This document shows positions 7,936-16,495 of a stretch of 64,000 nucleotides of DNA, in pieces. The DNA is from JAABSQ01 sp964573705. GTDB lineage: Bacteria; Desulfobacterota; Desulfobacteria; Desulfobacterales; Desulfococcaceae. Both the position numbers and the translations under genes were made by a program. Each line of letters begins with the position of its first letter. The stretch's first letter is position 1. A model generated the notes under the pieces. The model was not told the DNA's origin and did not search any database. It saw only the letters and a list, made by a program, of their open reading frames with translations. The stretch lies in NCBI GenBank assembly GCA_964573705.1, contig CAZNLT010000006.1:3546-67545 (forward strand), in the 5' to 3' direction.

Positions 7936-9315
7936 ATGGAAGCCAGAAAAATTCTGTTGACTGAAGATGAAATGCCCCGCCGGTGGTACAATATCCTCGC
8001 GGACATAAAAATGAATCCGCCCCTGGGACCGGACGGCAACCCGGTGAAAGCCGAGGATCTTGCACCGGTGTTTCCCATGAATCTGATCGAACAGGAGGTC
8101 AGTGATCAGCGCTGGATCGACATCCCCGAGCCGGTGCTGGAAGTATTGGCGACCTGGCGACCTGCTCCCCTGGTCCGGGCCATTTCACTGGAAAAAGCGC
8201 TCGAAACCCCGGCCAAGATCTACTTTAAAAATGAGAGCGTCAGCCCTCCCGGCAGCCACAAACCCAATACAGCCGTGCCCCAGGCCTATTATAACAAGGT
8301 GTTCGGGATTGAAAGAGTGACCACTGAAACCGGCGCCGGTCAGTGGGGAAGCGCACTTTCCTATGCCTGTTCTCAGTTCGGACTGGAGTGCAAGGTTTTC
8401 ATGGTTCGGGTCAGCTTTGACCAGAAGCCGTACCGTAAGTCGATGATGGCGGCCTGGGGCGGAAAATGCGTCCCCAGCCCCAGCCCCGAAACCCGGGCGG
8501 GTCGGGAAGCCCTCGAAAAAGACCCCCACACCCCCGGCAGCCTCGGCATCGCCATCAGCGAGGCCATCGAGGCGGCGGTGGCCGACGGTTCGGGCAAGAC
8601 CCGGTACTCCCTGGGCAGCGTGCTCAACCATGTCATGCTTCACCAGACCATCATCGGCCTGGAGGCCCGGAAGCAGTTTGAAAAGATCGGTCTTTATCCG
8701 GATGTGGTGGTGGGATGCGCCGGCGGCGGCAGCAATTTCGCCGGACTGGCCTTTCCGTTTGTGCTGGATAAGATGAACGGAAAACAGGTGGAAATCTATC
8801 CGGTGGAACCGGCCGCCTGCCCCACCCTGACCAAGGCCCCCTTTGTGTACGATCATGGGGATACCGCCGGGTACACCCCGCTGCTGCCCATGCACAGCCT
8901 GGGTCACGCCTTTGTGCCGCCCCCTTTTCATGCCGGCGGGCTCCGCTACCACGGCATGGCGCCCACTGTGAGCCAGCTGGTGACCGAAGGCCTGATCACC
9001 CCCAGATCGGTGACCCAGCTGGACGCCTACCAGGCCGGCGTGCTGACCGCCCGGACCGAGGGGTTCATTCCTGCGCCCGAGACCACCCATGCCTTGGCCG
9101 TCGTCGTGGAAGAGGCCAGAAAAGCCAAGGAGGAGGGCAAGGAAAAAGTCATCGTCTTCAACTGGAGCGGGCACGGCCTCCTTGACCTCGGCGCTTATGA
9201 ACGTTATTTTTGCGGGGAGCTGGAAAACTATGAATTGAGCGACACGGAAATCGCGCAGGGTGAGTCGATATTCCAAAATTACCCCAAACCGGAACTGCTG
9301 AAGAGCCGTTCATGA
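7936..9315 (+). CDS. TrpB2-type tryptophan synthase beta-like PLP enzyme
   Basis: 459-aa fold-type II PLP enzyme of the TrpB2 class, which is longer than TrpB1 and often functions without a TrpA partner. Visible features are the N-terminal TrpB2 segment (MPRRWYNILAD), SPPGSHKPNTA carrying the PLP lysine near residue 111, ETGAGQWGSAL, and the phosphate-binding GGGSNFAG. No trpA or other trp gene lies nearby, so the physiological substrate (indole plus serine, or another nucleophile) is not decided by context. The ATG follows AAGGAGCGAAATA, one base after nusB. Confidence 0.9.
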   Translation: MEARKILLTEDEMPRRWYNILADIKMNPPLGPDGNPVKAEDLAPVFPMNLIEQEVSDQRWIDIPEPVLEVLATWRPAPLVRAISLEKALETPAKIYFKNESVSPPGSHKPNTAVPQAYYNKVFGIERVTTETGAGQWGSALSYACSQFGLECKVFMVRVSFDQKPYRKSMMAAWGGKCVPSPSPETRAGREALEKDPHTPGSLGIAISEAIEAAVADGSGKTRYSLGSVLNHVMLHQTIIGLEARKQFEKIGLYPDVVVGCAGGGSNFAGLAFPFVLDKMNGKQVEIYPVEPAACPTLTKAPFVYDHGDTAGYTPLLPMHSLGHAFVPPPFHAGGLRYHGMAPTVSQLVTEGLITPRSVTQLDAYQAGVLTARTEGFIPAPETTHALAVVVEEARKAKEEGKEKVIVFNWSGHGLLDLGAYERYFCGELENYELSDTEIAQGESIFQNYPKPELLKSRS

Positions 9316-9590
9316 AGCCCGATCAATACGATGAGCTGGAAAGACGCTGCCCGCGACTGGGCGGGCCGGTCACCTTTCAATACTGCCGGACCAGCGGTCA
9401 GGCGCCGCCCCAGTGCTGGAAGGTGATCGACTGCTGGTGGGAGCGCTTCGACGTGGTGGCTTATCTAAGGGCGCATATGGCGCCCTCGGAATTCGATTCG
9501 CTGGCCGCGGCCAAACCCAAACCCAAGGTCGCCACCCTGGTGGATCTGATCCGCCGTGCCCGGGCGGCGGCCGGAAATGACGATACCTGA
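9312..9590 (+). CDS. Small four-cysteine protein of unknown function
   Basis: 92-aa soluble protein whose ATG overlaps the TrpB2 stop (ATGA), implying translational coupling. Four Cys are at residues 13, 25, 35 and 41 (pattern C-x11-C-x9-C-x5-C) in the N-terminal half, among several Trp; the C-terminal third is basic and helical. The spacing could hold a metal or Fe-S cluster, but this is only an inference and I do not recognise the family. No signal peptide is present. Confidence 0.75.
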   Translation: MKPDQYDELERRCPRLGGPVTFQYCRTSGQAPPQCWKVIDCWWERFDVVAYLRAHMAPSEFDSLAAAKPKPKVATLVDLIRRARAAAGNDDT

Positions 9591-9611
9591 AAAGGTTCGA
9601 AAAAGGAACGG

Positions 9612-10235
9612 ATGATGATTATCGAAAGTATGGAAGTCGGGCCGATCATGGCCAATTGCTATATGTTGGGATGTGAAGAGACCAAAGAGGCCGCCGTGAT
9701 CGATCCGGGCGGGGATGCGGACCGGATTCTGATGCGACTGGCCGAACTGAAGCTTCAGGTCAAACAGATCATCAACACCCACGGCCACTTCGATCATGTG
9801 GGCGCCAATAAGAAATTGAAATCCGCCACCGGCGCCCCCATTCTGATTCACTCGGAGGATGCGCCCATGCTGACGCAGTTGTCCAGCGCCGCCGCCTCTT
9901 TCGGGTTGTCCGCCGAAAATTCCCCTAAACCCGACACCACATTGTCTGACGGGGATACCATCTCCTTCGGCAATATCACCCTGGCGGTTCGCCATACCCC
10001 CGGCCACAGCCCCGGCGGCATCGCCCTGTACACCGACGGTCATGTTTTCGTAGGGGATACCCTGTTCTCGGGCTCCATCGGCCGAACCGATCTGCCGGGA
10101 GGGGATTACAACACCCTTATCTCCAGCGTTCGGGAAAAACTATTTGTCCTGCCGGAAGAAACCAAAGTCTACTGCGGCCATGGGCCGGAGACCACCATTG
10201 GTCGGGAAAAACAGTACAACCCGTTTTTCCGGTAA
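9612..10235 (+). CDS. MBL-fold metallohydrolase (glyoxalase II-like)
   Basis: 207-aa metallo-beta-lactamase-fold hydrolase. Metal ligands are visible: THGHFDHVG (HxHxDH motif near residue 56), HTPGHSPGG near 130, GDTLFSG near 150 and CGHGPETT near 183. This short single-domain layout matches the YcbL/glyoxalase-II-like group, which acts on thioesters such as S-lactoylglutathione; the real substrate is not known. It follows the small Cys protein by 21 bases and may end the operon. Confidence 0.85.
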   Translation: MMIIESMEVGPIMANCYMLGCEETKEAAVIDPGGDADRILMRLAELKLQVKQIINTHGHFDHVGANKKLKSATGAPILIHSEDAPMLTQLSSAAASFGLSAENSPKPDTTLSDGDTISFGNITLAVRHTPGHSPGGIALYTDGHVFVGDTLFSGSIGRTDLPGGDYNTLISSVREKLFVLPEETKVYCGHGPETTIGREKQYNPFFR

Positions 10236-10338
10236 CGGGTCGTTTCCTCTCGAACGGAAATATTCGAAACCGGGTGATTCGGCTTCGGAACCGACACCTT
10301 ATTAACCATCGCCGGAAAAAAACGATTCTCCACCGGGG

Positions 10339-10374
10339 CCGCTTTAAAAAGGTGCTGGTGGAAGCGGTCGTTTT
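10339..10374 (+). terminator. Weak candidate terminator after the MBL hydrolase gene
   Basis: CCGCTT (10339-10344) can pair with AAGCGG (10362-10367) around a 17-base loop, followed by a TTTT run. The stem is short and the loop large, so this is a low-confidence call. Confidence 0.25.
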
Positions 10375-10554
10375 AATAAACGATTCCGACGCATTCTTGC
10401 CGGAACCCTTTCCCCTTCCTTTCTTTTTACGGCTTTGATCATTGTTCCTTTTTCTGAATTTTAGAAAAATTTGCGGCTACCGAAGGGCATGTGCCGAGTG
10501 TTTACGGCCTTCGAGTTATCTCATTTTGCTTGAACGGTGCTTTGTTCTCTGTTA

Positions 10555-10583
10555 TTGACTCTATCCTATAAGACCTTTACAAT
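10555..10583 (+). promoter_or_regulatory. Sigma-70-type promoter close to the ispG start
   Basis: TTGACT, 17-base spacer, TACAAT. The expected transcription start (about 10589-10591) lies only 3-5 bases before the ispG ATG at 10594, which suggests a leaderless or nearly leaderless mRNA. Confidence 0.6.
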
Positions 10584-10593
10584 TCGGGCGATT

Positions 10594-11682
10594 ATGACCA
10601 TCTTTGCAACGAGACGAAAAAACACGCGACGGGTTCGGGTCGGCGATGTGCCGGTGGGGGGGCGGGCTCCGGTGGCCGTCCAGTCCATGACCAATACTTT
10701 CACTCAGGATGTGGCAGCCACGGTGGCCCAAATCCGCCGGCTGGAGGCGGCCGGCTGTGAAATCATTCGGGTGGCGGTTCCCGACCGGCAGGCGGCCTCG
10801 GCCATCGCCGACATCAAGAAGGAAATCTCTATTCCCCTGATCGCCGATATCCATTTCGATCACCGTCTGGCGCTGGCGGCGGCTCGGGCCGGAGCCGACG
10901 GACTTCGGCTCAATCCAGGCAACATCGGCGGTACCGATAAGGTTCAAGCGGTGGTGGATTGCGCCGGCGAACGGAACATTCCGATTCGTATCGGCGTCAA
11001 CTCGGGGTCCCTTGAAAAGGACATCCTGAAGAAATATAATGGGGCGACTCCCGAAGGCATGGTGGAAAGCGCTCTGCGGCATGTAGAAATCCTGGAGGCG
11101 CTGGATTTTCGTTCCATCAAAATATCCCTGAAAGCATCGGATGTGGAACGGACGGTGGCGGCCTATCGCCTCCTGTCGGAACAGTGCGACTATCCGCTGC
11201 ATCTGGGGGTGACCGAGGCCGGGGGGTTGTATGCCGGCATCGTCAAATCCGCCCTCGGAATCGGAATGTTGCTGGCCGAGGGGATCGGGGACACCTTGCG
11301 GGTATCCCTGACCCGTGATCCGGTAGAAGAGGTGCGGGTCGGGTATGAAATTCTGAAGGGACTGGGCATCCGCCGGCATGGCCCGGAGATCATATCCTGT
11401 CCTACCTGCGGGCGCTGTAAAATCGATCTTTTCGACATCGCAGAACAGGTGGAGCGGGCACTGCTGTCAAATCCCCATCCCGTTAAAGTGGCGATTATGG
11501 GATGCGTGGTCAACGGACCGGGGGAGGCCAGAGAGGCCGATGTCGGGGTGGCCGGCGGTGATGGAGAGGGCATTCTCTTCAAAAAAGGCGAGGTGATTCG
11601 AAAATTTCCCCAGGAACAGATCGTGGAAGTGCTGCTGGAGGCGGTACGGGAATTTGGAGATTCCCTTGATGAGACTTCATAA
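10594..11682 (+). CDS. ispG: 4-hydroxy-3-methylbut-2-enyl diphosphate synthase
   Basis: [4Fe-4S] enzyme of the MEP isoprenoid pathway, converting MEcPP to HMBPP; its product feeds quinone side chains and undecaprenol. The 362-aa protein shows VQSMTNT near residue 30, ADIHFDHR, and the cluster ligands CPTCGRC near 269 plus GCVVNGPGEA near 304. The open frame extends 19 codons upstream to 10537, but that extension overlaps the promoter and has no family similarity, so the ATG at 10594 is chosen although no clear ribosome site precedes it. Confidence 0.95.
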   Translation: MTIFATRRKNTRRVRVGDVPVGGRAPVAVQSMTNTFTQDVAATVAQIRRLEAAGCEIIRVAVPDRQAASAIADIKKEISIPLIADIHFDHRLALAAARAGADGLRLNPGNIGGTDKVQAVVDCAGERNIPIRIGVNSGSLEKDILKKYNGATPEGMVESALRHVEILEALDFRSIKISLKASDVERTVAAYRLLSEQCDYPLHLGVTEAGGLYAGIVKSALGIGMLLAEGIGDTLRVSLTRDPVEEVRVGYEILKGLGIRRHGPEIISCPTCGRCKIDLFDIAEQVERALLSNPHPVKVAIMGCVVNGPGEAREADVGVAGGDGEGILFKKGEVIRKFPQEQIVEVLLEAVREFGDSLDETS

Positions 11683-11736
11683 AAAAACAGGTTTGAATAT
11701 TCGTATAATTTTGCGCATGAGTTGAGAAAGGACGAC

Positions 11737-13257
11737 ATGGCGAAACAGGACAAAACGGCGATCGAGCCGACACGGGCAGAGGACTATTCGGAATGGTACC
11801 AGCAGGTCATTCGAGCATCGGATCTGGCGGACCGCTCGCCGGTGCGGGGTTGCATGGTGATCAAGCCCTGGGGCTACTCGCTCTGGGAGAACATCGTTCG
11901 GGATCTGGATGATGCGTTCAAGGCCACCGGGGTCAAGAACGCCTATTTTCCTCTGTTCATCCCCCTCGGTTTTCTCGAAAAGGAAGCCCAACATGTAGAG
12001 GGTTTCGCCAAGGAATGCGCCGTGGTCACCCACCATCGACTCGAAAAAGGGCCGGAAGGCGGATTGGTTCCGGCGGCAGAACTGACCGAACCGTTGGTGG
12101 TTCGGCCCACCTCGGAGACCATTATCGGGGATTCTTTTTCCAAATGGGTGAACAGTTACCGGGACCTTCCCCTGCTGATCAACCAATGGTGCAATGTGGT
12201 TCGTTGGGAAATGCGGACCCGGATTTTTCTGCGGACCAGCGAATTTTTATGGCAGGAGGGACATACGGTTCACGCCACGGACGAGGAAGCCATGGCGCGC
12301 ACGATGCAGATGCTGGACGTCTATGCCGATATTGCCGAAAATTGCCTGGCCATGCCGGTGATCAAAGGGCGAAAAACCGCCTCAGAGCGGTTTCCGGGAG
12401 CGGTGGACACCCTCTGCATCGAGGCCATGATGCAGGACCGAAAGGCGCTTCAGGCGGGCACCTCCCATTTTCTGGGGCAAAATTTCGCCAAGGCATCCGA
12501 GATCAGGTTTCAGACACCCCAGGAGACCGAATCCTACGCCTGGACCACCTCCTGGGGAACCTCCACCCGCCTCATCGGGGGGGTGATCATGACCCATGGG
12601 GACGATGACGGAATTATTTTGCCGCCCCGGGTGGCATCCTCCCATCTGGTGCTGATGCCGATTTTTCGAAATCCCGATGAACAGGGCGCGGTCATGGAAT
12701 TCACTCAATCCCTGGTCCGGGAACTCCGGGATCTGTATTATCATCACAACCGGCTACGGGTGGAGGTGGATGACCGAAACATCGGCGGGGCCCGGGGATG
12801 GGAATGGATCAAGAAGGGGATTCCCCTTCGGGTGGAGATCGGCCCTCGGGATATCGCAAATAATTCGCTTTTCGTGGGCCGTCGGGATAAAGCCCACCGG
12901 GACCGAACCTCTATTCCCCGGGACCGATTTGTTCAGACGGTTGCCGATATTTTGGATGAAATCCAGGCCACTCTCTTTGCACGGGCCAAAGCATTTCGCG
13001 AAGAGAATACCCGGGACATCGATGAAAAGAGCGATTTTTATGATTATTTTACCCCGAAGAATCGGGAAACGCCCGAGATTCACGGCGGCTTCGCCCTGTC
13101 CCACTGGTGCGGTTCCGATGAGTGTGAGGCCAAAATTAAGGAAGACCTTCAGGTGACCATTCGGTGTATTCCCCTGACCCCGCACCGGGAGGAGGGGGCC
13201 TGCATCTGCTGCGGTGGAAAAAGCCGTGAACGGGTGGTGTTTGCAAAAGCCTATTGA
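11737..13257 (+). CDS. proS: Prolyl-tRNA synthetase, archaeal/eukaryotic-like type
   Basis: Charges tRNA-Pro. The 506-aa protein lacks the editing insertion of the long bacterial ProRS and matches the short ProS type 3: motif 1 region (RGCMVIKPWGYSLWE), motif 2 (RTRIFLRTSEFLWQEGHT), motif 3 region (GTSTRLIGGVIMTHGDDDG), an anticodon-binding domain, and a C-terminal zinc-like domain (CGSDECEAKIKED; GACICCGGKS). The ATG at 11737 has a GAGAAAGGA site; a TTG five codons upstream is less likely. A strong terminator follows the stop. Confidence 0.95.
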   Translation: MAKQDKTAIEPTRAEDYSEWYQQVIRASDLADRSPVRGCMVIKPWGYSLWENIVRDLDDAFKATGVKNAYFPLFIPLGFLEKEAQHVEGFAKECAVVTHHRLEKGPEGGLVPAAELTEPLVVRPTSETIIGDSFSKWVNSYRDLPLLINQWCNVVRWEMRTRIFLRTSEFLWQEGHTVHATDEEAMARTMQMLDVYADIAENCLAMPVIKGRKTASERFPGAVDTLCIEAMMQDRKALQAGTSHFLGQNFAKASEIRFQTPQETESYAWTTSWGTSTRLIGGVIMTHGDDDGIILPPRVASSHLVLMPIFRNPDEQGAVMEFTQSLVRELRDLYYHHNRLRVEVDDRNIGGARGWEWIKKGIPLRVEIGPRDIANNSLFVGRRDKAHRDRTSIPRDRFVQTVADILDEIQATLFARAKAFREENTRDIDEKSDFYDYFTPKNRETPEIHGGFALSHWCGSDECEAKIKEDLQVTIRCIPLTPHREEGACICCGGKSRERVVFAKAY

Positions 13258-13270
13258 GGATGCTCTTTGG

Positions 13271-13317
13271 AAATGCCGGTCCTTCCATGAGCGCAGGGCC
13301 GGCATTTTCGTTTTTTA
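13271..13317 (+). terminator. Rho-independent terminator after proS, abutting relA/spoT
   Basis: A 12-base arm (13271-13282) pairs almost perfectly with 13296-13307 around a 13-base loop, followed by TTCG and TTTTTT. It ends 4 bases before the relA/spoT ATG, so the hairpin occupies the place where that gene's ribosome site would be. Confidence 0.85.
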
Positions 13318-13321
13318 AATT

Positions 13322-15493
13322 ATGATTCGTATCAGCGACATTATCGATAAAGTCCTGGAAAACAATCCGGAATCGGACCTGGATATTATCGACAAGGCCT
13401 ATATCTATTCGGCCCGGGTCCATGACGGACAGGTGCGGTTGTCCGGGGAGCCCTATCTCTCCCATCCGCTGGAGGTGGCCTATATCCTGGCCGATATGCG
13501 GCTGGACCCGATCAGCATTGCGGCCGGACTTTTGCATGATGTGGTCGAAGACACCCATGCCACCCTGGAGGAGATCGAAGCGGATTTCGGCAAGGATATC
13601 GCCCACATCGTTTCGGGCGTGACAAAGCTCAGCAAGGTCCACTCCCACAGCGCTCAGGAGCGGCATGCCGAAAGCATTCGGAAAATGATTCTGGCCATGG
13701 CCGACGATATTCGGGTGATACTGATCAAGCTGGCCGATCGGCTTCACAACATGCGCACCCTCAAATACCATCGAAAGGAGGAAAAGAAACGGTCCATTTC
13801 CCAGGAAACCCTCGATATTTATGCATCCATCGCTTCCCGACTCGGGATTTACTGGATGAAAAAGGAGCTGGAAGATACCTCCTTCCGGTATATCCATCCG
13901 GAGGAATACTCGAAAATCCGAGGTCTGGTCAGCAAGGACCAGGCAGAGCGCGAGAACTACCTGGAATCGGTTCGGGACCTGATTCGAAAGGAATTGGAAA
14001 AATCGAATCTCCCCTGCGAGGTGACCGGGCGATACAAGCATTTTTTCAGTATTTATCAAAAGATGCTTCAGCAGAATCTCGAGTTCGAGGATGTATACGA
14101 CATCGTGGCCTTCCGGATCATCACCGACACCAAATCCCACTGCTATGAGGCCCTCGGGGTGCTGCACGCTCTCTGGAAACCCATCGACATCAAATTCAAA
14201 GATTATATCGGCCGGCCCAAACCCAATATGTATCAATCCCTTCATACCACGGTGATCGGTCCCTATGGTGAGCGGGTGGAGATTCAGATTCGCACCTATG
14301 AGATGGACCGGGTGGCCAACGCCGGAATCGCGGCCCACTGGGGGTATAAAGAGGGCAAACAGGTGGACGAAAACATCAGCCAGAAGTTCGCCTGGCTTCA
14401 GACTTTGATTGAAAATCAGGCCTCCATCAATGATCCCGACGAATTTCTGGAGAGTGTTCGAATCGATCTGTTCCCCGACGAAGTTTATGTGTTTACGCCC
14501 CGGGGAGAGATTCGGTCTCTGGTCAAGGGGTCCACGCCGGTCGATTTCGCCTATCTCATCCACACCGAAGTGGGCAACCAGTGTACCGGGGCCAAGGTCA
14601 ACGGCCGCATGGCGCCGCTCAAGCATGAACTCCAGACCGGAGATGTGGTGGAGATCATCACCTCCAAAAACCATCATCCGAGCAAAGACTGGCTCAGTTT
14701 CGTCAAAACGGTAAAGGCCCGGTCCCGGATCCGGCAATGGATCAAAACCCAGGAGAAGGAGCGGTCGATTACCCTGGGTCGGGAGATGTGCGAAAAAGCC
14801 TTTCGAAAATACAAGATCAGCTTCAGCGGACAGATCAAATCCGATGAAATGAATCAGGTGATGGAGGAGTTCGGATTCAAGACCCTGGATGACTTAATCG
14901 CCAATGTCGGCTACGGGAAAATCACTCCGCTTCAAATAGCGAAGAAATATCTCAATAAAACCGGCGACGGTGAGTCGGAGGAAGGAGAGGGCGAGGACCT
15001 ACACGGAAATTTTCTCGACAAAATCATTCATCGGGTGCGGCGGAAAAAAACGGGCCCCGGTGTGACCGTCAAAGGCATGGATGATATTCTGGTCCGGTTC
15101 GGCAAATGCTGTCAGCCGGTAGCCGGGGACCCGATCACCGGGTATATCACCCGGGGCCGCGGGGTGACCGTCCACCGGGCCAACTGTGTCAATGCCCTGC
15201 AGATGAGCCCGGATCGCAAAATCAATGTCTCTTGGACCGATGATTCAAACGAGACCTACCCGGTCAAGATTCACATTCGCTCTCTGGACCGGGTCGGACT
15301 GCTGGCGGATCTGGCGTCCAATATCAGCAAAAACGGCGCCAATATCGTCAATGCCCATTCGGAGATTCGGGACGACAAAACCGTGGACAGCATTTTTACG
15401 TTGGCCGTAAAGGACACCGAGCACCTCGACCGGGTCCTTTCGGCCTTGAAAAAGGTGAAACAGATCAACCGAGTGCATCGAATCGACAGTTAA
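13322..15493 (+). CDS. Bifunctional (p)ppGpp synthetase/hydrolase
   Basis: RelA/SpoT homologue that makes and degrades the stringent-response alarmone. The 723-aa protein has the HD hydrolase domain with an intact HDVVEDT near residue 75, the synthetase domain (GRPKPNMYQSLHTTV near 300), TGS (VYVFTPRGEI near 388), a helical/zinc-finger region (GKCCQPVAGDPITGY) and a C-terminal ACT domain. Both catalytic centres look intact. The ATG is supported by the family's MIRI.DI start, but no ribosome site is visible because a terminator hairpin lies directly upstream. It overlaps rpmB convergently by 4 bases. Confidence 0.94.
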   Translation: MIRISDIIDKVLENNPESDLDIIDKAYIYSARVHDGQVRLSGEPYLSHPLEVAYILADMRLDPISIAAGLLHDVVEDTHATLEEIEADFGKDIAHIVSGVTKLSKVHSHSAQERHAESIRKMILAMADDIRVILIKLADRLHNMRTLKYHRKEEKKRSISQETLDIYASIASRLGIYWMKKELEDTSFRYIHPEEYSKIRGLVSKDQAERENYLESVRDLIRKELEKSNLPCEVTGRYKHFFSIYQKMLQQNLEFEDVYDIVAFRIITDTKSHCYEALGVLHALWKPIDIKFKDYIGRPKPNMYQSLHTTVIGPYGERVEIQIRTYEMDRVANAGIAAHWGYKEGKQVDENISQKFAWLQTLIENQASINDPDEFLESVRIDLFPDEVYVFTPRGEIRSLVKGSTPVDFAYLIHTEVGNQCTGAKVNGRMAPLKHELQTGDVVEIITSKNHHPSKDWLSFVKTVKARSRIRQWIKTQEKERSITLGREMCEKAFRKYKISFSGQIKSDEMNQVMEEFGFKTLDDLIANVGYGKITPLQIAKKYLNKTGDGESEEGEGEDLHGNFLDKIIHRVRRKKTGPGVTVKGMDDILVRFGKCCQPVAGDPITGYITRGRGVTVHRANCVNALQMSPDRKINVSWTDDSNETYPVKIHIRSLDRVGLLADLASNISKNGANIVNAHSEIRDDKTVDSIFTLAVKDTEHLDRVLSALKKVKQINRVHRIDS

Positions 15494-15681
15494 GGCGCCT
15501 TGGCCACCCGGTTCGATTTGATGCAGGTGGTGCAGACCAGTTTTCGAGTCACCCGGCCGCTTTCCATGGCCCGAACCCGCTGAAGATTGGGTTTGAACCG
15601 GCGCTTGTTGAGGTTGTGGGCATGACTGACATGATTGCCGACCCGGGCCTTTTTTCCGCAGATTTCGCATATTTTAGACAT
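15490..15681 (-). CDS. rpmB: 50S ribosomal protein L28
   Basis: 63-aa ribosomal protein of the large subunit. The sequence begins MSKICEICGKKARVGNHVSHA and has a second Cys pair CTTC near residue 54, making the four-Cys zinc-ribbon version of L28. It lies alone on the minus strand between convergent relA/spoT and downstream bamD, with its own good promoter at 15751-15779 and a GGAGAG site before the ATG. Its stop overlaps the relA/spoT stop. Confidence 0.95.
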   Translation of the reverse strand: MSKICEICGKKARVGNHVSHAHNLNKRRFKPNLQRVRAMESGRVTRKLVCTTCIKSNRVAKAP

Positions 15682-15750
15682 TTCATTCTCTCCTTTACAG
15701 AGGTATTCGAATTCTTTTCGCCCCTAAGTCTCTAAAAAACAGAAACGCGT

Positions 15751-15779
15751 ACTATAAAGCGAATTGATATGGGTGTAAA
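15751..15779 (-). promoter_or_regulatory. Sigma-70-type promoter for rpmB
   Basis: On the minus strand TTTACA (15774-15779), 17-base spacer, TATAGT (15751-15756). Transcription should start near 15744, about 63 bases before the L28 start. Confidence 0.65.
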
Positions 15780-15835
15780 GCGGTTTTTTGTCGCCGCTTC
15801 GCTTTTACCCGAAGCGACGGCAGAAGGGGAGGGAC

Positions 15836-16495
15836 CTAATTGTTCTGACGTTGTTTCTTGAGGGACGCTTCGCAGAGTGCCAGATAGTGCAGCGCCTTCT
15901 GATGAATACCGACGTCCGGGTATTCGGTGAGGATGGTCTTGAAGCGGCTCAGGGCCGGTTCATATTTTTTATTTTTGAAATAAAAAAGCCCCACATAGAA
16001 CTCATGCCCGGCCAGGCTTTTCAGGCATTCCTTGAGATGGCCTTCGGCTTTGGCCGAGTATTCGCTCTTGGGATAATCCCGAATGAGACGCCGATAGGTG
16101 TCCAGCGCCTGGCGGACCGCTTTCTGGTCCCGGTCGATGGTATCCCTCTGACGGTAGTAGCTGGTGCCGATCTGGTAGATGACATAGGGGATGGCTTCAT
16201 TGCGCGGATGAAGGGTCTCAAATCCTTCATAGGCGAAGATGGCCTCATCATATTCTCCCAAATGGAAATGGGCGTCGGCGATTTTCAGTGCGGCCAGACT
16301 TGCGTATTCACTGAACGGATACCAGTCTTTGAGCTTTTCAAAGGATTCAATGGCCGGGCGATATTTTCCGTCTTCATAGGCGCTCATGCCCTCTTCGGCC
16401 AGTTCATAGGCGGTTTTTTCGTCCCGGGCCTGGAACCAGGAACATCCCGGGAACGCAAAGAATAAGATCATGCAAAAAATAATGTTTTGTTTCAT
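15836..16495 (-). CDS. bamD: Outer-membrane assembly lipoprotein BamD
   Basis: Lipoprotein of the BAM complex that inserts beta-barrel proteins into the outer membrane. The 219-aa protein has a short lipoprotein signal ending AFPGC (Cys 18), followed by about five TPR-like helical pairs (YELAEEGMSAYEDGKYRPAIESFEKL and later repeats; HPRNEAIPYVIYQIGTSYY). Length is slightly below that of E. coli BamD. The ATG overlaps the trxB stop (ATGA), so it is the last gene of trxA-trxB-bamD. Confidence 0.9.
   Translation of the reverse strand: MKQNIIFCMILFFAFPGCSWFQARDEKTAYELAEEGMSAYEDGKYRPAIESFEKLKDWYPFSEYASLAALKIADAHFHLGEYDEAIFAYEGFETLHPRNEAIPYVIYQIGTSYYRQRDTIDRDQKAVRQALDTYRRLIRDYPKSEYSAKAEGHLKECLKSLAGHEFYVGLFYFKNKKYEPALSRFKTILTEYPDVGIHQKALHYLALCEASLKKQRQNN

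Larger units (their letters stand above)
10236..10593. other. Intergenic region before ispG
   Basis: About 358 bases without a credible gene. It contains a weak hairpin at 10339-10367 (six-base stem, short T-run after it) that could end the upstream operon, and a good ispG promoter at its right end. Nothing else is recognised. Confidence 0.5.

Noticed and set aside
8185..9276. 363-aa open frame opposite the TrpB2 gene
   Set aside because: Gly/His-rich shadow of a high-GC gene on the other strand, with no motif or ribosome site.
10537..10593. N-terminal extension of ispG
   Set aside because: Overlaps a good promoter, has no family similarity and no ribosome site.
13136..14737. 533-aa minus-strand frame across proS and relA/spoT
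   Set aside because: It spans two real genes and their terminator, and resembles no family.
15787..15822. GC-rich hairpin after bamD considered as terminator
   Set aside because: On the minus strand it is followed by A residues, not T, so it does not have terminator polarity.
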